Of a stretch of 64,000 nt of DNA, positions 39,500 through 49,202 are shown piece by piece (position 1 is the stretch's first letter; each line of letters opens with the position of its first letter). Source of the stretch: Flagellatimonas centrodinii (lineage in GTDB: Bacteria > Pseudomonadota > Gammaproteobacteria > Nevskiales > Nevskiaceae). The DNA is taken from the NCBI RefSeq assembly GCF_016918765.2, contig NZ_CP092104.1:1550001-1614000 (forward strand), read 5' to 3'. A program made the translations under genes and the position numbers. A model generated the notes under the pieces. That model ran no database searches. It saw only the letters and a list, made by a program, of their open reading frames with translations, and had not been told where the DNA came from.

Positions 39500-39873
39500 A
39501 GGACGCAGCCATCATCGTGATCCTGCTGGCCGCCGGCCTGGTGCACCTGTTGCCGGTGGCCGGCGTGCTGGGCGGCAGTCGACTGCAGGCGCTCTACGGG
39601 GTAACGGTGGACGACCCCGCGGTGGCGCTGCTGCTGCGCCATCGCGCGGTCCTGTTCGCGCTGGTGGGGGCTGCGCTGATTGCCGCTGCCGCCTGGCCAC
39701 CAGCGCGGGTCGCCGGTGCCTGCGTCGGCGTGGTCAGCCTGGGCAGTTTCCTGCTGTTGGCCTGGTTGACCGGTCCCACCACTCCGGCGCTGGCCCGCGT
39801 GTTCCGGATCGATGCCGTGTTGTTGCCGCTGTTGTTGCTGGCGCTCGTTGCAGTGCTGAGGGGTGAGCGATGA
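39496..39873 (+). CDS. four-helix integral membrane protein of unknown function
   Basis: 125 residues, GTG start overlapping the upstream stop. Four hydrophobic segments cover most of the chain (residues about 4-25, 48-66, 71-91 and 102-120). The short loops RLQALYG and LARVFRID are the only polar landmarks. I do not recognise a functional family. Context: the second gene of a two-gene membrane unit that may be controlled by the divergent XRE/MmyB regulator. Confidence 0.6.
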   Translation: MKDAAIIVILLAAGLVHLLPVAGVLGGSRLQALYGVTVDDPAVALLLRHRAVLFALVGAALIAAAAWPPARVAGACVGVVSLGSFLLLAWLTGPTTPALARVFRIDAVLLPLLLLALVAVLRGER

Positions 39874-39885
39874 GTGCCGAGCGCT

Positions 39886-40548
39886 TCACCGCTGCAGGAT
39901 CTTCTTCGCCGCATCCAGCAGCCGCTCTGGCGGCACATTGCCGGGGACAGCCAGCCCTTTCTGCACGGCTGGACGTTCGCGAATACGGTCGCGCCAGGCG
40001 ATGAGGGCGTCGAGCCCGGCCAGCGGCACGCCGGCCCAACTGTGGATGTTCACCCAGGGAAAGCTGGCGATGTCGGCAATGCTGTAGTCGTCTCCCGCCA
40101 GCCAGGGCGCCTGCTGCAGGCGCTGGTCGAGCACAGTGTAGAGACGGCGTGTCTCGTTCTGGTAGCGGTCGATGGCGGGCTGGATCTTCTCGGGGAAGTA
40201 GCGGAAGAACACATTGGCTTGCCCCTGCATGGGGCCGAGCCCACCCATCTGGAACATCAGCCACTGAATGGCGACCGAACGCGCTTTCGCCGCCGTCGGC
40301 AGAAACCGACCATGGCGTTCCGCCAGGTAGAGCAGGATGGCGCCACTCTCGAATACCGCGAAGTCGTCGTTGTCGCGGTCGACGATGGTGGGGATGCGGC
40401 CGTTGGGGTTGAGCGCGACATAGCCCGGCTGCTTCTGGTCGCCCTTCATCAGGTCAATCGGCACCACCTGGTAGGGCAGCGCCAGTTCCTCCAGCAGGAT
40501 GGAGACCTTGTGGCCGTTGGGCGTCGGGGCGGTGTACAGCTCGATCAT
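39886..40548 (-). CDS. gst: glutathione S-transferase family protein
   Basis: 220 residues from ATG 40548 ([22 protein letters not shown]). The thioredoxin-like N-domain has the [11 protein letters not shown] cis-Pro motif and [14 protein letters not shown]; the C-terminal helical domain has [26 protein letters not shown] and the N-capping [13 protein letters not shown]. This pattern fits the Ure2p/YfcG-like (Nu-class) GSTs, in which TPNGHK supplies the glutathione contact. It is translationally coupled to the upstream GDPD gene (TGATG overlap). Confidence 0.9.
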   Translation of the reverse strand: MIELYTAPTPNGHKVSILLEELALPYQVVPIDLMKGDQKQPGYVALNPNGRIPTIVDRDNDDFAVFESGAILLYLAERHGRFLPTAAKARSVAIQWLMFQMGGLGPMQGQANVFFRYFPEKIQPAIDRYQNETRRLYTVLDQRLQQAPWLAGDDYSIADIASFPWVNIHSWAGVPLAGLDALIAWRDRIRERPAVQKGLAVPGNVPPERLLDAAKKILQR

Positions 40549-41279
40549 CAGAGCACTCCGGACATGGGGGCGTGGGGCACCGGAATCGGCAGAAAGCGTT
40601 CCGGGTGGTCGGTGAAGATGCCGCTGATACCGAGGTCCGTCAGCCGTTGCGCGGCGTCGGCGGTGTTCACCGTATAGGCCCAGCAACGGCCCCCCGCAGC
40701 CCGCACGGCGGCAACATAGTCAGCATCGACGAATTCGTCGGCGAGATGTGCCTGTCGGCTGCCCAGCGCACGCAGCTCCTCGGACCCGGCGAGCGGGATG
40801 CCGCAATAGAGCGCCGCCACCGGCACGGCCGGCAGTGCAGCGGTGAAGCGCAGCAGTTCCGGCAGGTGGAACGACGACACCAGAAACTGGTCGGCCGCCC
40901 AGCCGGCATCGAGGCGCTGTTGCAGCATTCGGGCGACGGCATCGGCACAGCCATTCCAGGTCTTCAGTTCGATATTGACCAGGCAGCGGCGGTCGATCAG
41001 GTCGAGGGTTTCGTCGAGGGTGGGGATCCGCTCGCCGTGACCGGCATCGAGCCGACGCAGCGCATCGAAACCCAGGGTGGTGGCGATACCACGTCCGTTG
41101 GTGGTTCGATCGAGTGTCAGGTCATGCAGCAGAAACAGCTCGCCATCTGGGTGCTGCTGAACATCGAACTCGATGCCGTCCACGCCCAATCGTAGTGCCG
41201 CTTCCATCCCCGCCAGGGTGTTCTCCGGGGCGACCCCACGGGCGCCACGATGGCCGATGATGGTGAGCGGCGTGGTCAT
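40548..41279 (-). CDS. ugpQ: glycerophosphodiester phosphodiesterase
   Basis: 243 residues in the TIM-barrel GDPD fold: [22 protein letters not shown] (catalytic His and Glu), [28 protein letters not shown] (metal ligands) and the C-terminal FTDHPERFL. It cleaves glycerophosphodiesters from phospholipid turnover to glycerol-3-phosphate and the alcohol. There is no signal peptide, so the cytoplasmic (UgpQ-like) form is expected. It overlaps pyk by 4 bp upstream and gst by 1 bp downstream. Confidence 0.93.
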   Translation of the reverse strand: MTTPLTIIGHRGARGVAPENTLAGMEAALRLGVDGIEFDVQQHPDGELFLLHDLTLDRTTNGRGIATTLGFDALRRLDAGHGERIPTLDETLDLIDRRCLVNIELKTWNGCADAVARMLQQRLDAGWAADQFLVSSFHLPELLRFTAALPAVPVAALYCGIPLAGSEELRALGSRQAHLADEFVDADYVAAVRAAGGRCWAYTVNTADAAQRLTDLGISGIFTDHPERFLPIPVPHAPMSGVL

Positions 41280-42700
41280 TCGCCGACGGTGACGATCTTC
41301 ATGGTGTTGGTGCCCCCCGGCCCGCTGAAGTCGCCCTTGGTGACCAGCGCCCGCTGTCCGTTTTCCAGATCACCGCGGTCGACCAGCACCTGAATCGCCT
41401 CGCCCACCGGCTTCGAGGTGTCGAGGTTGGTGGGCGCGAAGTCAACCGTGAACACGCCGCGACACACCGTCATCCGAGCGCGGGTGCTGGGATGTCGGGT
41501 CATCGCATAGATCGGCGTGGTTGAATTGATCCGGCTCATCAACAGCGCGGTGGCGCCGGATTCCGTGAGGGCCACGATGGCATCGGCGTGCATGAAGCGC
41601 GCGGTGAACATGGTGGCCATCGCAATGGCTTCATCGGTCCGGCGGAAATGCTGGCTGATGCGGCTGTTGGCGCGCTCCGGCGTGAGCTGGCGCTCGGCAG
41701 CAATACAGATGCGCCCCATGTGTTCCACCGCGCGCACCGGGTGGCGGCCGGTAGCGGTTTCGGCCGACAGCATCACCGCGTCGGTGCCGTCGATGACCGC
41801 GTTGGCCACGTCCAGTACTTCGGCGCGGGTCGGGATCGGCTGGGTGATCATCGATTCCATCATCTGGGTGGCGGTGATCACCGCACGGTTGAGCTCGCGC
41901 GACAGGGTGATGATGCGCTTCTGCACCCCCGGCAGTTCGGCTTCGCCGATCTCGACCCCGAGGTCGCCACGGGCCACCATCGCGACGTCGGCAGCCTTGA
42001 GGATGTCTTCGAGATGCTCCAACGCTTCGGCGCGTTCGATCTTGGCGACGATCCAGGCGTCGCCGCCCGCGGCCTGCAACAGATCGCGGGCGCGGGTGAT
42101 GTCGTCGGCGGTACGCGGAAACGAGACGGCCAGAAAGTCGGCCTTCCACTCGGCGGCGTAGCGGATGTTCGCCAGGTCCTCGTCGGTCAGCGCCGGCGCC
42201 GACAGTCCGCCGCCGAGCTTGTTGATGCCCTTGCGACCCGAGAGCATCCCGCCCTGGGTCACAGTGCAATCCACCCGGCTGCCGCCCACCTTCTCCACCC
42301 GCAGCGCGATGGCGCCATCGTTGAGCAGCAGCGTGTCGCCTGCCGCCACATCGTCCGGCAGTTGCTGGTAGGCGCAGCCGACGACGCTGGCATCACCGGC
42401 CGCGGCACCCAGCGCGGTATCGAGCGCGAACGGTTGGCCCTCGACCAGTTCGACCGCGCCGTCAGCGAAGTTCTCGATACGGATCTTCGGCCCCTGCAGG
42501 TCGCAGAGGATGCCGACGTCACGCCCTTGTTGTGTCGCAATGGCGCGCGCTTGCTCGATGCGGGCCGCATGCTCGGCTGTCTTGCCATGCGAAAAATTGA
42601 TGCGAAAGACATCCACCCCGGCCGCGATCAGGCGTTCCAGCACGCCAGGCTGATCGGTGGCGGGGCCCATGGTGGCGACAATCTTGGTTTTGCGTTTCAT
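41276..42700 (-). CDS. pyk: pyruvate kinase
   Basis: 474 residues. KTKIVATMGPATDQPGVLERL, FRINFSHGK, LCDLQGPKIRIENF and the active-site signature IVAKIERAEALEHLEDIL are all present; DGTDAVMLSAETATGRHPV and the C-terminal regulatory domain follow, ending GGTNTMKIVTV. It converts PEP and ADP to pyruvate and ATP. Length and motifs are those of a normal type-II-like bacterial enzyme. It is the first of three overlapping genes (pyk, GDPD, GST). Confidence 0.97.
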   Translation of the reverse strand: MKRKTKIVATMGPATDQPGVLERLIAAGVDVFRINFSHGKTAEHAARIEQARAIATQQGRDVGILCDLQGPKIRIENFADGAVELVEGQPFALDTALGAAAGDASVVGCAYQQLPDDVAAGDTLLLNDGAIALRVEKVGGSRVDCTVTQGGMLSGRKGINKLGGGLSAPALTDEDLANIRYAAEWKADFLAVSFPRTADDITRARDLLQAAGGDAWIVAKIERAEALEHLEDILKAADVAMVARGDLGVEIGEAELPGVQKRIITLSRELNRAVITATQMMESMITQPIPTRAEVLDVANAVIDGTDAVMLSAETATGRHPVRAVEHMGRICIAAERQLTPERANSRISQHFRRTDEAIAMATMFTARFMHADAIVALTESGATALLMSRINSTTPIYAMTRHPSTRARMTVCRGVFTVDFAPTNLDTSKPVGEAIQVLVDRGDLENGQRALVTKGDFSGPGGTNTMKIVTVGE

Positions 42701-42876
42701 GATGGCAGCTGGTTGGTTCGAGCCTAGTGTAGTGCTTCGACATCCCCGAACACCCTCGGTGCGTTAATACCATTGATCTATTGCGGTCGATGGCATGTGG
42801 CCAACGCGACTCGGGCTGAAAGCGGGCCGCCTCCGTCGTACCATGCGCCCCCGCCCGTGGACCCAAGGACCGTCGC

Positions 42877-44073
42877 ATGACCCGTATCGGAACGCCGCTG
42901 ACCGGCACCGCCACCCGAGTGCTGCTGCTCGGAGCGGGCGAGCTGGGCAAGGAAGTCGTGATCGAGCTGCAACGGCTCGGTGTCGAGGTGATCGCCTGTG
43001 ACCGCTATGCCGACGCGCCGGCGATGCAGGTGGCGCACCGCTGCCATGTGTTCTCGATGCTCGATGGCGAGCGGCTGCGCGAGGTGATCGAAGCCGAACA
43101 GCCACACCTTATCGTGCCCGAGATCGAGGCCATCCACACCCCGACCTTGTTGGCACTGGAAGCTGAAGGTCATACCGTGGTGCCGACGGCCCGCGCCGCC
43201 CGGCTCACCATGGACCGGGAAGGCATTCGTCGGCTGGCGGCCGAAGAACTGGGCCTGCCGACTTCGCCGTATCGCTTTGCCGACACGCTTGCCGACTTCG
43301 AGCAGGCAGTCGCGGCCATTGGTATGCCCTGCGTGGTCAAGCCGGTGATGTCGTCGTCCGGCAAGGGCCAAAGCACGATCAAGTCCGAGGCGGACGTTCG
43401 CAAGGCCTGGGACAACGCCCAAAGCGGAGGTCGAACCGGTGCCGGCCGCGTCATCGTCGAAGGCTTCGTCGACTTCGACTACGAGATCACCCTGCTCACC
43501 GTTCGCCACCGGAGTGCCGAGGGTCAGGTGTTGACCCGCTTCTGCGCCCCCATCGGCCACCTGCAGGTGGACGGCGACTATCGCGAGTCCTGGCAACCGC
43601 AGCCGATGAGCACCAAGGCGCAGGCGGCGGCCGAGCGGGTCGGCGAGGCCGTCACCACTGCGCTGGGCGGGTTGGGGCTGTTCGGAGTGGAACTGTTCGT
43701 CAAGGGTGACGAGGTCATCTTCAGTGAGGTGTCGCCGCGGCCGCACGACACCGGGCTGGTGACGCTGATCTCGCAGGACCTGTCCGAGTTCGCGCTGCAT
43801 GCGCGCGCCATTCTCGGGCTGCCCATCCCCAACATCCGCGCTCGCGGGCCGGCGGCCAGTTGTGCGCTGTTGCTGGAAGGCGAGGGCCGCGGCCCGGTGT
43901 TCACCGGTATCGCCGAAGCGCTCACCGAGGCCGACACCCAGATCCGCCTGTTCGGCAAGCCGGAGATTCAGGGCAAGCGGCGCATGGGCGTCACCCTGGC
44001 GCTGGCCGACAGCCTGGAGGCGGCGCGGGACAAGGCTCGCCGCGCGGCGGCGGCGGTGCGTTTGACGGTGTAA
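42877..44073 (+). CDS. purT: phosphoribosylglycinamide formyltransferase 2 (formate-dependent)
   Basis: 398 residues, ATP-grasp fold. [20 protein letters not shown] at the N-terminus, [23 protein letters not shown] (P-loop-like ATP-grasp segment), and [16 protein letters not shown] are diagnostic of PurT. It makes formyl-GAR from formate, ATP and GAR in purine synthesis. It is divergent from pyk across 176 bp. The end of the coding region contains the -35 element of the following toxin-antitoxin promoter. Confidence 0.96.
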   Translation: MTRIGTPLTGTATRVLLLGAGELGKEVVIELQRLGVEVIACDRYADAPAMQVAHRCHVFSMLDGERLREVIEAEQPHLIVPEIEAIHTPTLLALEAEGHTVVPTARAARLTMDREGIRRLAAEELGLPTSPYRFADTLADFEQAVAAIGMPCVVKPVMSSSGKGQSTIKSEADVRKAWDNAQSGGRTGAGRVIVEGFVDFDYEITLLTVRHRSAEGQVLTRFCAPIGHLQVDGDYRESWQPQPMSTKAQAAAERVGEAVTTALGGLGLFGVELFVKGDEVIFSEVSPRPHDTGLVTLISQDLSEFALHARAILGLPIPNIRARGPAASCALLLEGEGRGPVFTGIAEALTEADTQIRLFGKPEIQGKRRMGVTLALADSLEAARDKARRAAAAVRLTV

Positions 44074-44089
44074 TAATCAACGTTATAAT
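44062..44089 (+). promoter_or_regulatory. sigma-70 promoter of the abrB-doc module
   Basis: TTGACG at 44062-44067 and TATAAT at 44084-44089 with a 16-bp spacer. The -35 lies inside the end of purT; the predicted transcript starts about 20 bp before the antitoxin ATG. An AACGTT core between the elements may be part of an antitoxin operator. Confidence 0.75.
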
Positions 44090-44115
44090 TGGCAAAAGCC
44101 AACCGGAGTAAGCCC

Positions 44116-44346
44116 ATGCAATACAGCACCAAGATCCGCAAGGTGGGGTCGTCCTGCGGAGTGATTCTGAGCAAGGAAGTGATGACGGCGATGAACGTCA
44201 AGGAGGGCGATGTGTTGTATCTCACCGAAGCACCGGGTGGATTCAAGGTGGGTCAGTACGACGACACCTTTGCGCGGCAGATGGCCGTGGCCGAAGAGGT
44301 GATGCATGAACATCGTGACGTGCTGAAAGCGCTCGCCAGCCGCTAG
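44116..44346 (+). CDS. AbrB/MazE-type antitoxin
   Basis: A 76-residue swapped-hairpin DNA-binding protein: MQYSTKIRKVGSSCGVILSKEV is the SpoVT/AbrB N-terminus, EGDVLYL the second strand; the C-terminal half (DDTFARQMAVAEEVMHEHRDV) would wrap the toxin. ATG 44116 follows a GGAG Shine-Dalgarno; the in-frame TTG at 44089 lies inside the -10 and is not a start. It is 7 bp upstream of a Doc-family toxin, so together they form a type II toxin-antitoxin pair, probably self-repressing. Confidence 0.88.
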   Translation: MQYSTKIRKVGSSCGVILSKEVMTAMNVKEGDVLYLTEAPGGFKVGQYDDTFARQMAVAEEVMHEHRDVLKALASR

Positions 44347-44353
44347 CGGGACG

Positions 44354-44734
44354 ATGGAGTTTCTCGAGCGGGAGACGGTGCTCGCCATTCATGATCTGCA
44401 GCTCGCGCGGCACGGCGGGCTGCCGGGCGTACGCGACGACAACATGTTGGAGTCGGCGCTGGCGCGGCCACGGCATTTGCATCACTACAGTGGGGGCGAC
44501 GTGTTTGCCCTTGCCGCCAGCCTGGCCTTCGGAATCGCCCGGAATCACCCGTTTTCGGATGCCAACAAGCGGACCGCCTGGAGTGCCTGTATCGCCTTTA
44601 TGAGGCTGAACCAGGCGACCATTCCGAAGCCTGCCCCCGACGTTGTGCTGACCGTGGTCGCCCTCGCCGAGGGCAGCCTCTCCGAAGACGATTTCGCGGC
44701 CTGGTTGCGACAATCGGCGGCTGCGGCGCCCTGA
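44354..44734 (+). CDS. doc: Doc-type (death-on-curing) toxin, Fic fold
   Basis: 126 residues with the Fic/Doc motif HPFSDANKRTAW near residues 67-78. Doc is a kinase-like Fic protein that phosphorylates EF-Tu and blocks translation. The N-terminal LAIHDLQLARHGGLPGVRDDNMLESAL stretch is typical of Doc homologues. All active-site residues are present, so it is probably active. Notably the antitoxin is AbrB-like rather than Phd. It ends 78 bp before typA, a translational GTPase. Confidence 0.92.
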   Translation: MEFLERETVLAIHDLQLARHGGLPGVRDDNMLESALARPRHLHHYSGGDVFALAASLAFGIARNHPFSDANKRTAWSACIAFMRLNQATIPKPAPDVVLTVVALAEGSLSEDDFAAWLRQSAAAAP

Positions 44735-44812
44735 GCGCCCTATCCCCGTCATCGCGAACCGCGTACAATCTGCGACCTTTTTAATTGCTGCAATGCAGCA
44801 CAATGTCGCGCC

Positions 44813-46651
44813 ATGAGCATCAAAAACCTCCGCAACATCGCCATCATCGCCCACGTCGACCACGGTAAAACCACCCTGGTGGACAAGCTCCTGCGTCAGT
44901 CGCAGACGCTCGACGCCCGCGAAAACCTCGGCGAGCGGATCATGGACTCCAACGATCTGGAGCGTGAGCGCGGCATCACCATCCTCGCCAAGAACACTGC
45001 CATCCGCTGGCTGGACAAGCGCGACGGCACCGAATACCGCATCAACATCGTCGACACCCCGGGCCACGCCGACTTCGGTGGTGAGGTCGAGCGGGTGCTC
45101 TCCATGGTCGACTCCGTCTGCCTGCTGGTGGACGCCGCCGATGGCCCCATGCCGCAGACCCGCTTCGTTACCCAGAAGGCCTTCGCTCTGGGCCTGAAGC
45201 CGATCGTGGTGGTTAACAAGATCGACCGCCCCGGTGCCCGTGCACATTGGGTGATGGACCAGGTGTTCGACCTGTTCGACCGCCTCGGCGCCACTGACGA
45301 ACAGCTCGACTTCACCACCGTCTTTGCCAGTGCCCTCAACGGCTATGCCGGGGACAACCCCGACATCCGCGAAGGCAACATGGACTTTCTGTTCCAGACC
45401 GTGGTCGATCAGGTGCGCCCGCCGCAGGTGGACGTCGACGGTCCGTTCCAGATGCAGGTGATCAGCCTCGCCTACAGCAGTTACGTGGGCGTGATCGGCA
45501 CCGGCCGTATCTCGCGTGGCCGTATCAAGCCCAACAGCCCGGTGTCGGTGGTCGGCCGTGACGGCACGGTCCGCCAGGCGCGGGTGCTGCAGGTGCTGGG
45601 GTTCATGGGGCTCGACAAGATGGAAGTCGACGAGGCCCAGGCGGGCGACATCATCGCCCTCACCGGTATCGACGAGCTCGGCATCTCCGAAACCGTCTGC
45701 GACGCCAAGGCGCCGGAAGGCCTGCCCACCCTGCAGGTGGACGAGCCGACCATGACCATGATCTTCGAGGTCAACAAGTCACCCTTCGCCGGCAAGGAAG
45801 GCAAGTTCGTCACCAGCCGCCAGATCTACGAGCGCCTGCTCAAGGAACTGAAAACCAATGTGGCGTTGCGGGTCGATCCGGGCGATTCTCCCGACCAGTT
45901 CCGGGTTTCCGGGCGCGGCCTGCTGCATCTGTCGGTGCTGCTGGAAAACATGCGCCGCGAAGGTTTCGAGATCGCCGTGGCGCGTCCGCAGGTCATCACC
46001 AAGACGGTGGATGGCGTGCTGCACGAGCCCTATGAAATTCTCGTTGCCGACGTCGAGGAAACCCACCAGGGGGGTGTCATCCAGGGGCTCGCCGAGCGCG
46101 GCGGCAAGATGGTCAACATGGTGCCGGACGGCAAGGGCCGCGTGCGCCTCGAATACACCATCAGCTCCCGCGGGCTGATCGGTTTCCGCACCGAGTTCAT
46201 CAACAACACCGGCGGCTCCGGCCTGCTGTTCCACAACTTCGACCATTTCGGCCCGGCCGGCGAGAACAAGGATGTCGGCCAGCGCTACAACGGCGTGCTG
46301 CTGTCCAACGAGCAGGGCAAGGCCGTCGCCTATGCGTTGTTCAACCTGCAGGACCGCGGCGCGATGATCGCCAGCCACGGCGACGAGGTCTACGAAGGCC
46401 AGATCGTCGGCATTCATTCCCGCGACAACGACCTCGTCGTCAACGTGCTCAAGGGCAAGAAGCTCACCAACATGCGCGCCTCCGGCTCGGATGAGAACGT
46501 GGTGCTGACGCCGCCCAAGACCTTCTCGTTGGAGCAGGCGCTGGAATTCATCAACGACGACGAGTTGGTGGAACTGACGCCGGAAAGCATTCGCCTGCGC
46601 AAGAAGTATCTCAAGGAACACGAGCGCAAGCGGGCCGATCGCGCGGCCTGA
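44813..46651 (+). CDS. typA: ribosome-associated GTPase TypA/BipA
   Basis: 612 residues; translational GTPase with G1 [10 protein letters not shown]2 RERGITI, G3 [13 protein letters not shown]4 NKIDRPGA; domain II, an EF-G-like domain III and V ([16 protein letters not shown]), and the BipA-specific C-terminus ending in a basic [11 protein letters not shown]. It acts in 50S assembly and stress adaptation. The length is typical. It is monocistronic: a terminator follows directly. Confidence 0.97.
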   Translation: MSIKNLRNIAIIAHVDHGKTTLVDKLLRQSQTLDARENLGERIMDSNDLERERGITILAKNTAIRWLDKRDGTEYRINIVDTPGHADFGGEVERVLSMVDSVCLLVDAADGPMPQTRFVTQKAFALGLKPIVVVNKIDRPGARAHWVMDQVFDLFDRLGATDEQLDFTTVFASALNGYAGDNPDIREGNMDFLFQTVVDQVRPPQVDVDGPFQMQVISLAYSSYVGVIGTGRISRGRIKPNSPVSVVGRDGTVRQARVLQVLGFMGLDKMEVDEAQAGDIIALTGIDELGISETVCDAKAPEGLPTLQVDEPTMTMIFEVNKSPFAGKEGKFVTSRQIYERLLKELKTNVALRVDPGDSPDQFRVSGRGLLHLSVLLENMRREGFEIAVARPQVITKTVDGVLHEPYEILVADVEETHQGGVIQGLAERGGKMVNMVPDGKGRVRLEYTISSRGLIGFRTEFINNTGGSGLLFHNFDHFGPAGENKDVGQRYNGVLLSNEQGKAVAYALFNLQDRGAMIASHGDEVYEGQIVGIHSRDNDLVVNVLKGKKLTNMRASGSDENVVLTPPKTFSLEQALEFINDDELVELTPESIRLRKKYLKEHERKRADRAA

Positions 46652-46656
46652 CACCC

Positions 46657-46688
46657 AAGGGGGCGCCATCGGCGCCCCCTTGTTTTTT
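46657..46688 (+). terminator. typA terminator
   Basis: AAGGGGGCGCC and GGCGCCCCCTT form an 11-bp stem with an ATC loop, followed by GTTTTTT, five bases after the typA stop. Confidence 0.95.
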
Positions 46689-46752
46689 GGCGTTGCCGAC
46701 GCCGACCATCGTCGCCGGTATGCTGCGCGTCTTGCCTGTTGCGAACCCCATC

Positions 46753-47277
46753 ATGAAAAAGCTTGCCCTTGTTGTCGTCGTCCTCTTGCTTGCCTGGGCG
46801 GTCGCCGCGCCCTACCTCACGGTGTACCGGATGAAGGTGGCCGCAGACGCTCGGGACGGTGAAGCCCTGTCCCAGCACATCGATTTTCCCAGCGTACGAC
46901 AGAGCTTCAAGGACCAACTCAACGCGCGCATGCTCGGCGAGGCGAAGCCGGGTGAGCAGGGCAGTGGCCTGAAGGCCTTGGGCGCCAGTTTTGCCGGCGT
47001 TGTGGTGGACCGCATGGTCGACGCTTACGTTACCCCTGCTGCCATCGGCGAGATGATGCGGGGTGCCCCCGCCGATGCCCCTGCGCCGACGCGCGACGAA
47101 TCGCCGTCGCCACCGCCGGACGCAGAGCAGGCGCCGCTTGCCGATGCCCGTATGGGGTACCGGGGGCTGAGTCGCTTCGTGATCGAAGTGGAAGAGCGTC
47201 AGAAGGGCGAGACCGCCCAGTTCGTCTTGCGCCGACGCGGCCTCGGCTGGCAGCTCACCGAGATTCTGCTGCCATAA
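46753..47277 (+). CDS. DUF2939 family membrane-anchored protein
   Basis: 174 residues from ATG 46753. A single N-terminal hydrophobic helix (KKLALVVVVLLLAWAVAAPYLTVYRM) is followed by the DUF2939 pattern DGEALSQHIDFPSVRQSFKDQLNARM, a Pro/Ala-rich linker near residues 118-138, and a C-terminal beta-rich part ending in WQLTEILLP. The function of the family is unknown. It converges on the flavoprotein gene with four bases between the stops and no terminator. Confidence 0.8.
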   Translation: MKKLALVVVVLLLAWAVAAPYLTVYRMKVAADARDGEALSQHIDFPSVRQSFKDQLNARMLGEAKPGEQGSGLKALGASFAGVVVDRMVDAYVTPAAIGEMMRGAPADAPAPTRDESPSPPPDAEQAPLADARMGYRGLSRFVIEVEERQKGETAQFVLRRRGLGWQLTEILLP

Positions 47278-47281
47278 GCCG

Positions 47282-48457
47282 TTATACCGCGTTGCCGGCT
47301 GCGCTTCCCGAGGCCCACGCCCACTGGAAATTGTGGCCCCCGAGGTGGCCGGTGACGTCGACCAGCTCGCCGATGAAATAGAGGCCGGGCACCGTGCGTG
47401 AGGCCATCGTTTGTGACGACAGGCTGTCGGTATCGACACCGCCCAGGGTGACCTCGGCGGTGCGATAGCCCTCGGTGCCACTGGCCACCACCGGATAGCG
47501 GTTGAGCTGCGAGCCAACGCTGGCCAGCGCGGGGTCGGTCCAGCCCTGAAGCGTCCCCTGCCAGCCCGCCGTCTCGCTCAGGCGCTGTGCCAGACGCCGT
47601 GGCAGCACGTCGGCCAGCACGCCATCCAGTCGCAGCGACGGGCGGTCCGCCTTCAGGCCCTGCAGCCAGTCGCCGGCCGCGCGACCGGGCAGCAGATCGA
47701 GATGCAGGGCATCACCCTCGCGCCAGTACGAGGAGATCTGCAGCACCGCTGGCCCACTGAGGCCGCGGTGGGTGAACAGCACGGCCGAGTCGAAGCACTG
47801 GTCGCCGCAGTGTGCGGCTGCTGGCAGCGCCACCCCGGCCAGACCCTCGATGGCTTCCAGTGGCCGACCACTGAGCGTGATCGGCACCAGCCCGGCGCGG
47901 GTCGGATGTACCGCATGGCCGAACTGTCGGGCCAGCGCAAAGCCGAAGCCGCTGGCCCCCATCTTCGGAATCGACAGCCCGCCGCAGGCCACCACCAGCG
48001 AGGGCGCCCGCAGGCTGTGGACGCCGGACCGCAGCTCGAAGCCGCTGCCATCGAGGCGGACCTCGTCCACCGGCATGTCGACGCTGATCTCGACGCCGGC
48101 GGCGGCACACTCATCCAGCAGCATCCGCAGGATCTGCTTCGACGACAGGTCGCAGAAGAGCTGGCCCTGCTCCTTCTCGTGGTAGGCGATGCCGTGGCGT
48201 TCCACCATGGCGATGAAGTCCCACTGGGTATAGCGTGCCAGTGCCGACTTGCAGAAATGCGGGTTGGCCGACAGGTAGTGCTCCGGCCCGGTGAAGTAGT
48301 TGGTGAAATTGCAGCGGCCGCCGCCCGACATGAGAATCTTCTTGCCCACCTTGTTGGCATGCTCCACTACCCGCACGCGGCGGCCGCGCCGGCCGGCGGT
48401 GAGCGCGCACATCAGGCCGGCAGCGCCGCCGCCGATGATGATGACGTCAGGGTTCAA
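47282..48457 (-). CDS. BaiN/HI0933 family flavoprotein (YhiN-like)
   Basis: 391 residues. DVIIIGGGAAGLMCALTAGRRG binds FAD; GKKILMSGGGRCNFTN is the family signature; LVVACGGLSIPKMGASGFGFALARQFGH and the C-terminal VDSLSSQTMASRTVPGLYFIGELVDVTGHLGGHNFQWAWASG are characteristic of this group. It is a cytosolic NAD(P)/FAD-dependent oxidoreductase with no firm substrate outside the bile-acid dehydrogenating BaiN. Complete, single gene. Confidence 0.9.
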   Translation of the reverse strand: MNPDVIIIGGGAAGLMCALTAGRRGRRVRVVEHANKVGKKILMSGGGRCNFTNYFTGPEHYLSANPHFCKSALARYTQWDFIAMVERHGIAYHEKEQGQLFCDLSSKQILRMLLDECAAAGVEISVDMPVDEVRLDGSGFELRSGVHSLRAPSLVVACGGLSIPKMGASGFGFALARQFGHAVHPTRAGLVPITLSGRPLEAIEGLAGVALPAAAHCGDQCFDSAVLFTHRGLSGPAVLQISSYWREGDALHLDLLPGRAAGDWLQGLKADRPSLRLDGVLADVLPRRLAQRLSETAGWQGTLQGWTDPALASVGSQLNRYPVVASGTEGYRTAEVTLGGVDTDSLSSQTMASRTVPGLYFIGELVDVTGHLGGHNFQWAWASGSAAGNAV

Positions 48458-48599
48458 CAGGGCTGTCCGGCGGAATGGGCTGCAGACGATACCGGGATGG
48501 CGGCGCCGGCGCAGCGGTGCCGCGGTTGTCGCTGCCGCCGATCAGCGGCATGCTGCAGTGGAACCGGGCCGTCACGGGCCCGTCCGGCAAGGAGCAGAG

Positions 48600-49049
48600 A
48601 TGAACTGGTATCTGGGTGTTCTCAAGCAATACGCGGTGTTCAGCGGGCGCGCGCGGCGCCGTGAATACTGGATGTTTACCCTGTTCAACATCATCGCCGC
48701 CGTGGTGCTCAGCGCTATCGACGGCGTGTTCGGCAGCTTCAGCGCCGAGGCCGGCGTGGGGCTGCTCAGCGGTCTCTACCTGTTGGCCGTGTTGTTGCCG
48801 TCGATCGGTGTGTCGATCCGCCGCCTGCATGACACCGGCCGCAGTGGCTGGTGGCTGCTGCTGGTACTGGTGCCGGTGGTTGGCCCCCTGATCGTGCTGG
48901 TGTTCATGGTGCTCGACAGCCAGGCCGGCAGCAATGACTACGGCCCCAACCCCAAGGCCCCTGCCGTCAGCGCGACCGCCGAGCCCACGGCGTCCGCAGC
49001 CCCGACGGCCGCCGCCGACAAGGACAACCCCGGGCTGTTCCGCGAGTAA
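48600..49049 (+). CDS. DUF805 domain membrane protein
   Basis: 149 residues: MNWYLGVLKQYAVFSGRARRREYWMFTLF is the DUF805 start, followed by IRRLHDTGRSGWW and three or four transmembrane segments. The last 35 residues (AVSATAEPTASAAPTAAAD) are a low-complexity Ala/Pro/Thr tail. An AAGGAG Shine-Dalgarno at 48589-48594 supports the start. DUF805 proteins are inner-membrane proteins of unknown function. Confidence 0.85.
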   Translation: MNWYLGVLKQYAVFSGRARRREYWMFTLFNIIAAVVLSAIDGVFGSFSAEAGVGLLSGLYLLAVLLPSIGVSIRRLHDTGRSGWWLLLVLVPVVGPLIVLVFMVLDSQAGSNDYGPNPKAPAVSATAEPTASAAPTAAADKDNPGLFRE

Positions 49050-49076
49050 GCGGTTGCGGGGGTGATCTCGGGCCAA

Positions 49077-49116
49077 CGCTGGCGGCTTTGCCGCTGCCGT
49101 GCGTCTCTAGTGCTGA
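49077..49116 (+). promoter_or_regulatory. putative ECF promoter of the fecI-like gene
   Basis: CGCTGGCG begins 25 bases before CGTCTCTAGTGCTGA (49102-49116). The same two elements with the same 25-base offset recur before the TonB receptor at 51974-52013. CGTCT is a common ECF -10 core. It lies about 87 bp before the sigma-factor ATG. Confidence 0.5.
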
Positions 49117-49202
49117 ATGGCAGCGGTATTGCCCGAGGCAGCCGGTTGCGGCGGCCACGAGAGGCAGGTGCGCAGACGCGGGCAGAGGAGACGAGACCCA
49201 TC

